Source: Amycolatopsis antarctica (GTDB lineage Bacteria; Actinomycetota; Actinomycetes; Mycobacteriales; Pseudonocardiaceae). Taken from it: a stretch of DNA of 64,000 nucleotides. The DNA lies in NCBI RefSeq assembly GCF_002262875.1, contig NZ_NKYE01000003.1, positions 62,001 to 126,000 on the forward strand, written 5' to 3'. Shown in pieces: positions 17,486 to 25,710 of this stretch. The first letter of the stretch is position 1. Each line of letters begins with the position of its first letter. The position numbers and the translations under genes were made by a program. The notes beneath the pieces were generated by a model, which was given only the letters and a program-made list of their open reading frames with translations, was not told where the DNA came from and made no database searches.

Positions 17486-17965
17486 CTACTTCTCCAGCCG
17501 GAGATCCTTGATCAGCTTCGCCACGTGCCCGGTGGCGCGGACGTTGTAGCGAGCTTCGGCGATCCGGCCTTCCGGGTCGACGACGAAGGTGGACCGGATG
17601 ACGCCCTGGACGACCTTGCCGTAGTTCTTCTTCTCGCCGAAGGCACCCCACGCGGTCAGCGTCGACTTGTCCGGGTCGGACAGCAGCGGGAAGGTGAGCT
17701 GCTCGGCCTCGGTGAACTTCGCCAGCTTGGCCGGGGCGTCCGGGGAGACGCCCAGCACCTGGTAACCGGAGTCGTTGAGCAGGGCGAGACTGTCCCGGAA
17801 GTCGCAGGCCTGCTTGGTGCAGCCGGGGGTCCCCGCGGCCGGATAGAAGTAGACGACCACGGACTTGCCACGGAAGTCACCGAGGGAGACGGTGTCGCCG
17901 TTCGCGTCGGGAAGCGTCAGTTCGGGGGCCGGGTCGCCGGGGGAGAGGCGCTGCTGCTCGGTCAT
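17486..17965 (-). CDS. bcp: Thioredoxin-dependent thiol peroxidase (Bcp/PrxQ)
   Basis: A 159-residue peroxiredoxin reducing hydrogen peroxide and alkyl hydroperoxides. The peroxidatic cysteine is C49 in PAAGTPGCTKQACDFRD, with a second cysteine C54 five residues on, the atypical two-Cys PrxQ arrangement. VVVYFYP and the terminal GHVAKLIKDLRL are typical. It ends just before a strong hairpin shared with the ABC-F gene. Confidence 0.95.
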   Translation of the reverse strand: MTEQQRLSPGDPAPELTLPDANGDTVSLGDFRGKSVVVYFYPAAGTPGCTKQACDFRDSLALLNDSGYQVLGVSPDAPAKLAKFTEAEQLTFPLLSDPDKSTLTAWGAFGEKKNYGKVVQGVIRSTFVVDPEGRIAEARYNVRATGHVAKLIKDLRLEK

Positions 17966-17988
17966 GTGAGGAGACTAGCGGGCGGTGC

Positions 17989-18540
17989 TCACGCCTCACC
18001 GCGATAGCTGGCCACCACCGGAACCGCGCCGTCGGGCTGCACCGAGAGGGTGAGTTCGGCAGGGCGGGCGGGGACGGCAAAGGCCAGCATCAGCCGTACG
18101 TTGCGGCCCTGGGGGAGATCGGTGTCGGCGTTGACGACGCCGTTGAAGCCCTGCGTCGGGTCGACGACCTGTTTGGCGGGCGCACCGTCGATCCGCGCCA
18201 CCGCCGTCAGGTTGGACAGCCGGAACGAGCGGGCACCCTCGTTGTAGAGCGAGACCTCGACGGCGACCGCACGGTCGCTGCGCGGGTAGGCGGTGTCGCT
18301 GGGGCGGAACGACTTGGGGGTGGAGATGCGCACCGTGAGCCCGCTGGCGAAGCGGTACTCGCTGCCGAACGTCAGCCCGGTGGGGTCGGCCGTGCTGCCC
18401 GCGGGCGCGGCGCCGGCCACGGGTCTGCCCGCGATACCGGGAGTGGGCCCCTCGCTCGCCTCGGTGGCACCGCAGGCCGTCAGGACCAGCAGTGCGCCCG
18501 CGGCCAGGATGCGGCCGGGCGTCCGCAGAGGCGCCAGCAT
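17989..18540 (-). CDS. Lipoprotein of unknown function (DUF4352-like)
   Basis: A 183-residue exported lipoprotein: hydrophobic signal GRILAAGALLVL and lipobox LTAC with the lipidated cysteine at 23. After a Pro/Ala/Gly linker comes a beta-rich domain (YRFASGLTVRISTPKSF, AVAVEVSLYNEGARSFRLSNLTAVARI) resembling immunoglobulin-like DUF4352 domains of actinobacterial lipoproteins. The ATG at 18540 is preceded by AGGAGTGG. Ligand unknown. It lies 23 bp upstream of bcp on the same strand and could be read with it. Confidence 0.8.
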   Translation of the reverse strand: MLAPLRTPGRILAAGALLVLTACGATEASEGPTPGIAGRPVAGAAPAGSTADPTGLTFGSEYRFASGLTVRISTPKSFRPSDTAYPRSDRAVAVEVSLYNEGARSFRLSNLTAVARIDGAPAKQVVDPTQGFNGVVNADTDLPQGRNVRLMLAFAVPARPAELTLSVQPDGAVPVVASYRGEA

Positions 18541-18761
18541 CGTTTTCCACTCCTGGTAGTAGCGGGGGTCATCCGTTCGGCGGTGTCGCCGACGTCCTGA
18601 ACCACTGTCCCGGTCGAGGGTCCGTGCCGCGAGCGGAACGCCGTGTTGAGGCGTAGCTGGTGTCCTGTCGTGGCCGTACCGTGATCGTTTCGGCACGCCT
18701 GGTGACAGATGGTCCCGATGCGTCTCGCCTTCCCGGATGTTCTCCGGGACTTCCGGCAGGC

Positions 18762-18944
18762 TCAGACGGCGAGCGCGAGGAACAGGATGAACACGGCGAG
18801 TCCCGCGAGCCAGGCGACGATGAGCCAGCCGAAGTCGCGCCACGGGTCGATCGCCCGGTTGTCCTCGCCCGGAACGTAGACCCCGCGCAGCTCGAACCAG
18901 TCGGCCCAGCGGACCAGCATCCGGAACGGATTACGACTGGACAT
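18762..18944 (-). CDS. Small membrane protein
   Basis: A 60-residue protein starting MSSRNPFRMLVRWADWFELRG with a single C-terminal hydrophobic helix (DFGWLIVAWLAGLAVFILFLALAV) ending at the last residue, so it would be tail-anchored. ATG 18944 has GGAAGGGGG upstream. I do not recognise the family. It stands alone, over 200 bp upstream of the lipoprotein gene. Confidence 0.65.
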   Translation of the reverse strand: MSSRNPFRMLVRWADWFELRGVYVPGEDNRAIDPWRDFGWLIVAWLAGLAVFILFLALAV

Positions 18945-19063
18945 CGGGCCCCCTTCCGGCGCGGAACACGCGTCACAGTACGACATTCCGTGGCCGGTGC
19001 GGCCGGGTGGAGCCCGGCCGGCGCGCGCGGGCACGGGGAACCACGTGCGCGCCGGCCGGGAGA

Positions 19064-19327
19064 TCAGCCGGGGAAGCAGTGGCACGCCCGGTTCACGTGG
19101 TCGTCCACTCGGCAGACCCCTGGGCCAACCCGCCGTGTCACGACCGGTTCCGGTGCGGGTGCCCGTTCGGTCCCGGCAGGGCGCCGGGACGGGATGAGGT
19201 GCTCGAATCCGTGCCTGCGCAGCCAGTCGCGGGCGTTCTTGCGGTCCTTGCCCGCCGGTCCGAGCGCGAGTTCGCGGTAGTACCCGAGCTTGTCGGCCGA
19301 CGCGGGACGACGGGGTGTGGCCGTCAT
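19064..19327 (-). CDS. Small hypothetical protein
   Basis: An 87-residue basic protein (RPASADKLGYYRELALGPAG, DRKNARDWLRRHGFEHLIP), with a C-terminal tail holding two cysteines and several histidines (CRVDDHVNRACHCFPG). Its ATG overlaps the stop of the upstream 82-residue gene (ATGA), so the two form an operon diverging from an XRE regulator. The arrangement is common beside XRE/DUF397 pairs in actinomycetes; function unknown. Confidence 0.6.
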   Translation of the reverse strand: MTATPRRPASADKLGYYRELALGPAGKDRKNARDWLRRHGFEHLIPSRRPAGTERAPAPEPVVTRRVGPGVCRVDDHVNRACHCFPG

Positions 19328-19572
19328 GCCTGCCCGCCGCGTTCGCCGCGGACCTCGTCGCAGGCGGAGCAGTCGTAGATCCGCTTCGCGGCCCGGCGGG
19401 AGCCGACGACGTGGTTCATGCCGCAGAGCAGGTCGACCACGGTGCCGTTCCCCGGAGCCGTCTCGTGGTCGCTGAGGTGGCGGACGCCGCCGAGGACCGG
19501 CCGGTACGCCCGCTCGATCGTCTCCCCGCCCGTGTCGCCGGGGGCGCGGGCAGTCTGCTGGCCGGGCACCAT
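19324..19572 (-). CDS. Small hypothetical protein with paired cysteines
   Basis: An 82-residue protein; LLCGMNHVV followed by YDCSACDEV gives a C...C-x2-C arrangement plus His that could bind zinc. It is first in a two-gene minus-strand unit and divergent from the XRE regulator at 19681, with palindromes in the shared upstream region. Family not recognised. Confidence 0.6.
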   Translation of the reverse strand: MVPGQQTARAPGDTGGETIERAYRPVLGGVRHLSDHETAPGNGTVVDLLCGMNHVVGSRRAAKRIYDCSACDEVRGERGGQA

Positions 19573-19606
19573 CGCGCCTCCGTTCGGTGGGTCGACTGCG
19601 GCTGTA

Positions 19607-19644
19607 TGCTCGCCACGAGCACATCACATCGTGCATGTATGCAC
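19607..19644. promoter_or_regulatory. Two palindromes in the divergent XRE promoter region
   Basis: TGCTCG-CCA-CGAGCA at 19607-19621 and GTGCAT-GT-ATGCAC at 19631-19644 are perfect inverted repeats within 40 bp, placed between the divergent small-ORF operon and the XRE gene. They are good candidates for operators of the neighbouring regulator. Confidence 0.5.
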
Positions 19645-19680
19645 AATGGAGAGAATGCAGTTAGCCCGGACGGAGCATCG

Positions 19681-20556
19681 ATGTCCTCGAAGCCGCCGCT
19701 GCGCCGCCGCAGGCTCGCCCGGACCTTGCAGAAGCTGCGGGAGCAGAACACCGAGTTGACGGTCACCGATGCGGCGAGGGCAGCGGGGTTCTCCCAGGCG
19801 AAGTTGTCCCGCATCGAGGGCGCGCACATCGCGATCAGCGGGGACGACACCGACGCGCTGTGCACGGTGCTGGGCGTGCCGAGGGAACTGAGCGACGAGC
19901 TGGTGCAACTCGCCCGTCAGGCGAAGCAGCGCGGCTGGTGGCAGACCTATCCGGACAGCATTCTCGGCCGGTCCACCGACCTGCTCGAACTCGAAGCCGA
20001 CGCCGTCACCGAGTACAGCTTCACCATCGACGTCGTCCCTGGCCTGTTGCAGACGGCGAGCTACGCGCGCACCATCCTGCGCGCCGCCCTGCCGAGGGAG
20101 CCGGACGAGCAGCTCCAGGAACGTCTCGACCTGAGGATGAACCGGCAGAAGCGGATCCAGACGGGCGAGCTGGAGCTGTGGGCGATCATCGACGAGCCCG
20201 CGCTGCGCAGGGCGGGATTCGGTGAACAGGTGATGGCCGAACAGGTCGAACGGCTCGCCGAACTCGCGGGCACACAGCAGGTCTCGGTCCAGGTCATCCC
20301 CGACGGAGTGGTGCACAGCGCGCTCAGTACGCCGTACTCGCTGTTCACCCTCGACGACGGTTACAAGTGCGTGGCCTGCGACAACCTCACCGGCGGGCTC
20401 TACATCGACGATGAGAACGAGGTGCAGTCCTACAGCGATACCTGGGCCAAGCTCGCCGCCAGGGCATTACCCTTCGATGAATCGGCCGAACGGCTGAGTG
20501 CGATTGCCGAGGAGCATCGGAGAAGGACTCGTGAACCTGGACCCCGCCCGCTGTGA
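19681..20556 (+). CDS. XRE family regulator with DUF5753 domain
   Basis: A 291-residue DNA-binding protein. Residues about 10-65 form a helix-turn-helix (LARTLQKLREQNTELTVTDAARAAGFSQAKLSRIEGAHI); the rest is the actinomycete DUF5753 domain (PGLLQTASYARTILRAA, VQVIPDGVVHSALSTPYSLF). Such proteins control differentiation and antibiotic production and are usually followed by a DUF397 gene, as here. ATG 19681 follows CGGAGCATCG. The DUF397 gene begins inside its 3' end. Confidence 0.9.
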   Translation: MSSKPPLRRRRLARTLQKLREQNTELTVTDAARAAGFSQAKLSRIEGAHIAISGDDTDALCTVLGVPRELSDELVQLARQAKQRGWWQTYPDSILGRSTDLLELEADAVTEYSFTIDVVPGLLQTASYARTILRAALPREPDEQLQERLDLRMNRQKRIQTGELELWAIIDEPALRRAGFGEQVMAEQVERLAELAGTQQVSVQVIPDGVVHSALSTPYSLFTLDDGYKCVACDNLTGGLYIDDENEVQSYSDTWAKLAARALPFDESAERLSAIAEEHRRRTREPGPRPL

Positions 20557-20710
20557 ATGGCGGAAAGCCACGGCGTCGAACAACAACGCCCAGTGCGTCG
20601 AAGTGACCAGACGGCCCGGCCTGACCGGGGTGCGCGACACCAAGGACCGCGGTGGCGGTTTCCTGGTGTTCTCGCAGCCCGCGTGGCAGGCGCTGCTGCG
20701 CCGTCTCTGA
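20531..20710 (+). CDS. DUF397 domain protein
   Basis: A 59-residue protein (WRKATASNNNAQCVEV, VRDTKDRGGGFLVFSQPAWQALL), the standard partner of XRE/DUF5753 regulators. GTG 20531 lies 26 bp inside the regulator gene, with AAGGA just upstream, so translation is coupled. By analogy with known pairs it probably modulates or antagonises the regulator. Confidence 0.88.
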   Translation: MNLDPARCEWRKATASNNNAQCVEVTRRPGLTGVRDTKDRGGGFLVFSQPAWQALLRRL

Positions 20711-20820
20711 CCCGGCCACGGCGACGTCCGTCCCCACCGGCCCCGGCACCCGGATGCCGAGCCGGCGCTGCGCCGTGTCCTGCCCGCCGTCTCGCCGCCG
20801 CCCTTGCCAGCCAAGTCTCT

Positions 20821-20865
20821 GCCGCCCAATCCCTTGCCGCCCAATCCCTTGCCGCCCAATCCCTT
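20821..20865 (+). repeat. Three perfect copies of a 15-bp tandem repeat
   Basis: GCCGCCCAATCCCTT occurs at 20821-20835, 20836-20850 and 20851-20865, with degenerate edges. It lies in the 221-bp gap between the DUF397 gene and the stop of the SnoaL-like gene. A minus-strand frame through it would read as pentapeptide repeats, but no RBS or homology supports a gene. Otherwise the gap shows nothing. Confidence 0.9.
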
Positions 20866-20931
20866 GCCGCCAAGCCTGGCCGGTGACGCGGGCCGGTCCG
20901 CCGGATGCGTTCCCCGGCGATGCGGGCGGAC

Positions 20932-21366
20932 TCACCGTTGTCCGTCCCAGTCCAGCGGCTCCGTGTGCGCGAGGGCCTCGTCGCCCTCGGCGAATACGGC
21001 GAACTGGCTCCGGATCGTGTTGTGGAACGCCAGAATCAGGCCGTCGCGAACGATCTTCGTCTGGATGGCGTGGGTCTCGCCGGCGCGCGGCCCGGCGGGA
21101 ACCAGGAGAGCGGACGTGGTGTGCACCAGCAGAACGCCGTCCGTCAGCGGGCGGGAGGACAGTTCGCGGAGGTCGAGCCGGGAGCCGTGATAGATCGTGT
21201 CGAAGACCTTCTGGTGCTCGCGGGCGATCACCTCTCGGCCGTGCTGAATCCGGCCCAGCACGTCCACGAACTCCGCGTCCGCCGCGAAGTGGCCCGCCCA
21301 GGCGGCGCCGTCGCCCGCGTTCCACGCCTTCCGGAGGCCGGTCATCAGCTCGTGCGTTCTCGTCAT
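20932..21366 (-). CDS. SnoaL-like / NTF2-fold protein (SgcJ/EcaC type)
   Basis: A 144-residue cone-fold protein. Landmarks are LRKAWNAGDGAAWAGHFAADAEFVDVLGRI, GREVIAREHQKVFDTIYHGSRL and HNTIRSQFAVF. Members are small hydrolases, isomerases or detoxifying proteins; substrate unknown. The ATG at 21366 defines the start; no operon partner. Confidence 0.82.
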   Translation of the reverse strand: MTRTHELMTGLRKAWNAGDGAAWAGHFAADAEFVDVLGRIQHGREVIAREHQKVFDTIYHGSRLDLRELSSRPLTDGVLLVHTTSALLVPAGPRAGETHAIQTKIVRDGLILAFHNTIRSQFAVFAEGDEALAHTEPLDWDGQR

Positions 21367-21531
21367 GGCCGCAGCGTGACACCTCGACCGAGGTAGAGGT
21401 CAACGCGCCGGAGACGGCGCGGCGACCCGCTGATCCGGCTCGGCCTGCTCGCCGGCCGCTCGGTCGCCGGGGCGAACGCCTACGACTTGCTGGTTTGCCC
21501 GGCGAAGCCGCGCGGGAACATGCCTGTCGGG

Positions 21532-21605
21532 TGGGCCCGGTGGGACTCGAACCCACACTGGCACGGACCTAAACCGTGTGCCTCTGCCAATTGGGCTACG
21601 GGCCC
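21532..21605 (-). tRNA. tRNA-Leu (anticodon TAG), class-I-like with short variable loop
   Basis: A 74-nt cloverleaf: acceptor GGGCCCG/CGGGCCC with discriminator A, anticodon stem CACGG/CCGTG around TTTAGGT (anticodon TAG), T arm GTGGG/CCCAC with TTCGAGT. The variable loop is only CCAGT, five bases, whereas bacterial leucine tRNAs are normally class II with a long variable arm. The CCA end is not fully encoded. Confidence 0.88.
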
Positions 21606-21726
21606 CATCTCGCCGGAAGAGCTTAGCGGGCGGGTGTGGCGCCGCCTTCGGCGTGCCCGTGCGGCGTCGCGGCCTCCGGTGATCTACCGTTGGGCGCCTG
21701 CACGGCATGCCTGGCGAGGAGGAACA

Positions 21727-21948
21727 GTGGCCCGCGATCCGGACACCATCGAGCGCGAGATCGAGAAGGCGCGCAACGCGCTGGCGTCGACTCTGGACGA
21801 GCTCGGCGTCAAGGCGAACCCGAAGCGGCTGGCCGACTCGGCGAAGTCGAGCGTGCTGTCGACCCTGGAGGAGCCGAAGGTGAAGTACCCGCTGATCGGC
21901 GTGGGCGCGCTGATCGGTCTGCTGCTGCTGCGAAAGCTGTTCCGCTAG
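21727..21948 (+). CDS. DUF3618 membrane-associated protein
   Basis: A 73-residue protein with an N-terminal helix typical of DUF3618 (DPDTIEREIEKARNALASTLDEL) and one C-terminal hydrophobic segment (YPLIGVGALIGLLLLRKLF). GTG 21727 has AGGAGG at good spacing. Function unknown. It overlaps the convergent gene by four bases. Confidence 0.88.
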   Translation: MARDPDTIEREIEKARNALASTLDELGVKANPKRLADSAKSSVLSTLEEPKVKYPLIGVGALIGLLLLRKLFR

Positions 21949-22565
21949 CCCGCGGAGCTCGCCGAAGTGGTGGCGGGCTCGTCCCGGGTGGCCGCGGTGT
22001 CCTTCTCGCGATCCCCGGATGCCGTCTCGGTACCGGAGTTCCGTCGCGTCTCGGGGAGCTTCTTCGAGACGGCGGGAATGGGCTTCCCCGGCTTCGCGTC
22101 CCCGGCAGTCGTGGCGTCCTCGGACGGCGCCCCGGCCGTCTCCACGGCGACGGGCTCTCCGGTGACCTCGTTCTTCGTTTCCTCGCCCGCGATGCCTTCG
22201 GCCGGACTCCCGGCTTCCGGACTCCCGGCTTCGGAGACCGTGCCGTTCGTGCCTTCCGCCTCGGTGCCGTTGTCCTCCGCGGCCGGCGCTTCGTCCGCCG
22301 CCTGGGTCGCGGGGGCCTCGCTGGTCTGCGGCCGGGTCAGCCTGGCCGTCATGTAAGCGGTGGTGAACTCGAGCGCGCTGCCCCCCAGCAGGTGCACCAC
22401 CGTCGGCGCCTTTCCCACTGGCGACAGCTTCTCGACAAGCTGGTCGGCACGGTCGCGCGCGGCGATGATGCCGGGCGCCCGTCCGGTGAACTCCTTGCCG
22501 AGCCCGGCGACGGTGATCGTCCAGTCGTCCTCGTCCTGCACGTATGTCGCTGTGATGGCATCCAT
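21945..22565 (-). CDS. Hypothetical protein with a small N-terminal domain and a long Ala/Glu/Thr-rich tail
   Basis: A 206-residue protein. Residues 1-75 look folded (ITATYVQDEDDWTITVAGLG, a helix, then VHLLGGSALEFTTAYM); the remaining 130 are low-complexity acidic sequence. ATG 22565 is chosen because GGGAGGGG lies eight bases upstream. Family not recognised; the disordered tail suggests a scaffold or secreted-surface role only weakly. Confidence 0.65.
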   Translation of the reverse strand: MDAITATYVQDEDDWTITVAGLGKEFTGRAPGIIAARDRADQLVEKLSPVGKAPTVVHLLGGSALEFTTAYMTARLTRPQTSEAPATQAADEAPAAEDNGTEAEGTNGTVSEAGSPEAGSPAEGIAGEETKNEVTGEPVAVETAGAPSEDATTAGDAKPGKPIPAVSKKLPETRRNSGTETASGDREKDTAATRDEPATTSASSAG

Positions 22566-22763
22566 CAGTCCCACCCCTCCCGTCTCCTGGCACCCCTGCA
22601 CCCTGGGAGACCCGGTCACCCTCGCGGTATGACGCGAGATCACCTGTGACACGTTCCGGCGGACCGGAATCTTCCAGTTACAAGAATCTTCGGTCGTCCG
22701 CCTCGATCGGGCAAATCTGTGCCGCCGAGTGGGGGATACCAGGGGCGGCGGCCTCGACGCAGG

Positions 22764-23390
22764 TCAGCGCCGCGCGCGAACGCCCAGCCCGTGCCAGAGG
22801 ATGTCCATCGCGTAGTCGGTGACCTGCTCCGGCGTCATGTCCTCGTGTCGTTCGCTCCAGATCGCCAGCCGTTCGGTGGCCCCCACCACGAACTCCGCGG
22901 ACGCCTCGACGTGCAGCGGATCCGAGTCGTCGAAGTAGCCGGCCATCAGGAATGCGATCAGGTCGGTCTGCTGCCTGCGGGTCGCCTCGACCTCCTCGGC
23001 TGCCGAGGTGCCGTTCAGTGCGACCTCGTGCCGGAGCAGGGCCCAGGCCTCGCGGTGCTCGCGGATGAACACGAAGAACGCACGCAGGCCGTTGCGCAGG
23101 GATTCCTCGGCGTCGGCGGAACCGACGACGGCGAGCTCGGTGGCGTCGCGCAGCGCCGTGCGGGACTGACGGATGCAGGCGACGAGCAGGCCCTCCTTGG
23201 AACGGAAGTACTCGTACAGCATCGGTTTCGACACCCCGACCCGGTCGGCGATCTCGTCCATCGACGCGGCCACGTAGCCGCGCTCGGCGAAGACGGTCTC
23301 GGCGATGTCGATCATCTGACGCTCGCGCTCGGCCCTCGGCATCCGGGTGCGCTTCGGTGCCGAGTCGGCGTTGCGCGATGTCGACGTCAC
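22764..23390 (-). CDS. TetR family transcriptional regulator
   Basis: A repressor of about 208 residues with the N-terminal HTH (IAETVFAERGYVAASMDEIADRVGVSKPMLYEYFRSKEGL) and a C-terminal ligand domain. GTG 23390 is preferred to the in-frame GTG at 23399 because it lies seven bases after a TAGAGT -10 box. It is divergent from a Baeyer-Villiger monooxygenase with palindromes between them, so it most likely represses that gene and itself in response to a hydrophobic substrate. Confidence 0.9.
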   Translation of the reverse strand: MTSTSRNADSAPKRTRMPRAERERQMIDIAETVFAERGYVAASMDEIADRVGVSKPMLYEYFRSKEGLLVACIRQSRTALRDATELAVVGSADAEESLRNGLRAFFVFIREHREAWALLRHEVALNGTSAAEEVEATRRQQTDLIAFLMAGYFDDSDPLHVEASAEFVVGATERLAIWSERHEDMTPEQVTDYAMDILWHGLGVRARR

Positions 23391-23397
23391 GAAACCC

Positions 23398-23442
23398 ACT
23401 CTACCGGAAGTAACCTACTCCGAGTAAGATGGACTTCCGGTA
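23398..23442. promoter_or_regulatory. TetR operator region between the regulator and monooxygenase
   Basis: TACCGGAAGT (23402-23411) and ACTTCCGGTA (23433-23442) are perfect inverted arms around the inner palindrome TACTCCGAGTA (23416-23426). The TetR -10 box TAGAGT (minus strand, 23398-23403) touches the left arm, so binding would block transcription. Confidence 0.65.
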
Positions 23443-23499
23443 ACACCTAATACGCATCTTTCGGTACGCATCTCAGACGGAGAACGGAGGGACGAGCAG

Positions 23500-25011
23500 A
23501 TGGGTGAGCGCGTCGAAGCTGGAGTGGTCATCGTCGGAACCGGGTTCTCCGGACTAGGGATGGCGATCCAGCTTCTCAAGGAGGGCCGCGAGGACTTCGT
23601 GATCCTGGAGAAGGCGCAGGACGTCGGCGGAACCTGGCGGGACAACACCTACCCGGGCTGTGCGTGCGACATCCAGTCGCACATGTACTCGTACTCCTTC
23701 GAGCAGAACCCGGAGTGGTCGCGCTCCTTCTCCAGTCAGCCGGAGATCTGGGAGTACATGAAGGGCGTCGCCCGCAAGTACGACCTCTACCGTTTCGTGC
23801 GGTTCGGCCAGGAGATGACTGGCGCGCGCTGGGACGCCGAGGAGCACCGCTGGTACGTGAACACCAAGGCGGGCGACGTGTTCTCCGGCCGGTTCCTGGT
23901 CAACGGTGTGGGAGCGCTGCACATCCCGCAGATCCCGCGGCTGCCCGGCGTCGAGAGCTTCCGCGGGGCCACTTTCCACTCCGCGCAGTGGGACCACGAC
24001 TACGACCTGCGCGGCAAGAAGGTCGCCGTGATCGGCACCGGGGCCAGCGCGATCCAGTTCGTCCCGCAGATCGCCAAGGACGTCGAGCATCTCGCTCTCT
24101 TCCAGCGGACGCCGCCGTGGATCATGCCCAAGCCCGACCACGAGATGCCGGACTGGGCGAAGAAGGTCTTCGCGAAGGTCCCGGGTGCCCAGCGGGCCTA
24201 CCGCAACTTCCTGTACTGGATGCTCGAGGTCCGTGCGGTCGGCTTCAACGGTCACCCCGGCGTGATGAAGCTCGGCCAGAAGCTGGCCAAGTGGAACATC
24301 GACAAGGGGGTGAAGGACCCGGCGCTGCGCGCGAAACTGACGCCCGACTACACCATGGGATGCAAGCGGGTGCTCGTCTCCAACGACTACTACCCCTCGC
24401 TGAACCGGGACAACGTCGAGGTGGTCACCGACGGCGTCGCCGAGGTCCGCGAGCACAGCATCGTCGACACCGCCGGGGTCGAGCACGAGGTCGACGCGAT
24501 CATCTTCGGTACCGGCTTCCACGTCACCGACGCCTTCGACGATCTGGAGATGATCGGGGAGGGCGGCCGCAACCTCGGCAAGGAGTGGGCGGGCGAGGGC
24601 ATGCAGACCCACCTCGGCATCACCGTCAACGGGTTCCCCAACCTGTTCTTCCTGCTCGGCCCGAACACCGGGCTCGGCCACAACTCGGTGGTGTTCATGA
24701 TCGAGTCGCAGATCCGCTACGTGGCGGAGGCGATCCGGCTGGTGGAGGAGTCGAAGGCGCGGGCCATCGACGTTCGCAGTGACACCCAGGCGCAGTTCAA
24801 CACCGGCATCCAGCAGAAGCTGGACAAGGGCATCTGGACCCAGGGCGGCTGCACGAGCTGGTACCTCGACGCCAAGGGCATCAACCGCACGGTCTGGCCG
24901 GGCTTCACCTGGCGCTACTGGATGCGTACGCGCAAGCTCCGCAGTGCCGACTTCGAGCTGGTCGGCAACGCCGAGGACGCCCGGCCGATGGCCGACCAGG
25001 CGTCCGGCTGA
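23500..25011 (+). CDS. Flavin-containing Baeyer-Villiger monooxygenase
   Basis: A 503-residue FAD/NADPH enzyme inserting oxygen next to a ketone carbonyl or oxidising a heteroatom. The FAD Rossmann motif GTGFSG is at 13-18, the NADP Rossmann motif GTGASA near 178, and the Baeyer-Villiger fingerprint F-x-G-x3-H-x3-W-D is complete at 154-165 (FRGATFHSAQWD). It resembles the EthA/MymA-like set of actinobacteria, which oxidise ketones, steroids and thioamide drugs. RBS ACGGAGGGACGAGCAG precedes the ATG. Controlled, by inference, by the divergent TetR protein. Confidence 0.93.
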   Translation: MGERVEAGVVIVGTGFSGLGMAIQLLKEGREDFVILEKAQDVGGTWRDNTYPGCACDIQSHMYSYSFEQNPEWSRSFSSQPEIWEYMKGVARKYDLYRFVRFGQEMTGARWDAEEHRWYVNTKAGDVFSGRFLVNGVGALHIPQIPRLPGVESFRGATFHSAQWDHDYDLRGKKVAVIGTGASAIQFVPQIAKDVEHLALFQRTPPWIMPKPDHEMPDWAKKVFAKVPGAQRAYRNFLYWMLEVRAVGFNGHPGVMKLGQKLAKWNIDKGVKDPALRAKLTPDYTMGCKRVLVSNDYYPSLNRDNVEVVTDGVAEVREHSIVDTAGVEHEVDAIIFGTGFHVTDAFDDLEMIGEGGRNLGKEWAGEGMQTHLGITVNGFPNLFFLLGPNTGLGHNSVVFMIESQIRYVAEAIRLVEESKARAIDVRSDTQAQFNTGIQQKLDKGIWTQGGCTSWYLDAKGINRTVWPGFTWRYWMRTRKLRSADFELVGNAEDARPMADQASG

Positions 25012-25042
25012 CCGGGCCCCGGGCGTCCCCCGGTGGCGCTGC

Positions 25043-25540
25043 CTAGGGGGACGTCCGGATGCCGGACATGGCGTGCAGTCTCGCCAGTAGATCGTTGGCG
25101 GGCAGCCCGCACAGTTCGGCCATCCAGTCCAGCGCGCCCAGCTCGACCTGTAGCTCGGGAACGGTGGCGGTGGTCAGCCGGTCGGCGGCCCAGCGTCGCA
25201 GCGGGATCAGCTCGGGCTGGTCGTCGGCGACGATCCGGGGCAGGTCGAGGCGCACCCTGCCGGGTTCGTCGGCGAACACGCGCCGGTGCACCCGGGCGAG
25301 CAGGTTCTGCGGCAACTCCTCCATCGCCACGCACAGCTCGACGAGGCGGACCACCGAGCAGTGCCGGGTGCCCAGCTCGTAGGTCGCCAGCGTCTGCAGG
25401 GAGATCTCGCTCTGCAGCCTGTCGTTGAGGTCCTTGCGAGTCCAGCCGCGTTTTCGCCGGAGTTTCCTCAGTTCCTCGCCGAGTACGCGTTGGTACGCCT
25501 CCCCGTCGATCCGCACTACGTGCCCCCTGCCCTCACCCAT
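25043..25540 (-). CDS. XRE-type HTH regulator
   Basis: A protein of up to 165 residues; a helix-turn-helix (GEELRKLRRKRGWTRKDLNDRL, LQTLATYELGTRHCSVVRLVELC) fills the N-terminal half, followed by a domain with LPRIVADDQPELIPLRRWA. ATG 25540 and GTG 25516 are both possible; the latter has AGGGGG closer to ideal spacing. It is convergent with the monooxygenase gene. Target unknown. Confidence 0.8.
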   Translation of the reverse strand: MGEGRGHVVRIDGEAYQRVLGEELRKLRRKRGWTRKDLNDRLQSEISLQTLATYELGTRHCSVVRLVELCVAMEELPQNLLARVHRRVFADEPGRVRLDLPRIVADDQPELIPLRRWAADRLTTATVPELQVELGALDWMAELCGLPANDLLARLHAMSGIRTSP

Positions 25541-25710
25541 GCGTAGTCCAGCGTCCCGGCTCCGTTGCCGGTCGAACGCGAGCGTGCTTCACATGAATGA
25601 AAACGGCCGAAGCGCTCCCACTTACGCGGTTTTCCTGGATTGGCAGGGAGAAACCGCAGAACTGGGCTGAACGAGTTAACCCTTTCGGGTGGCTCGCCCG
25701 CCGCCGTGGA

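Noticed and set aside
20467-20859. Minus-strand protein with pentapeptide-like GKGLG / AARDW repeats
   Set aside because: Produced by the 15-bp tandem repeat in different frames; no RBS or start context.
25541-25710. Small gene between the XRE regulator and LCP gene
   Set aside because: Frames are short, without RBS; the region is more likely the regulator's promoter.
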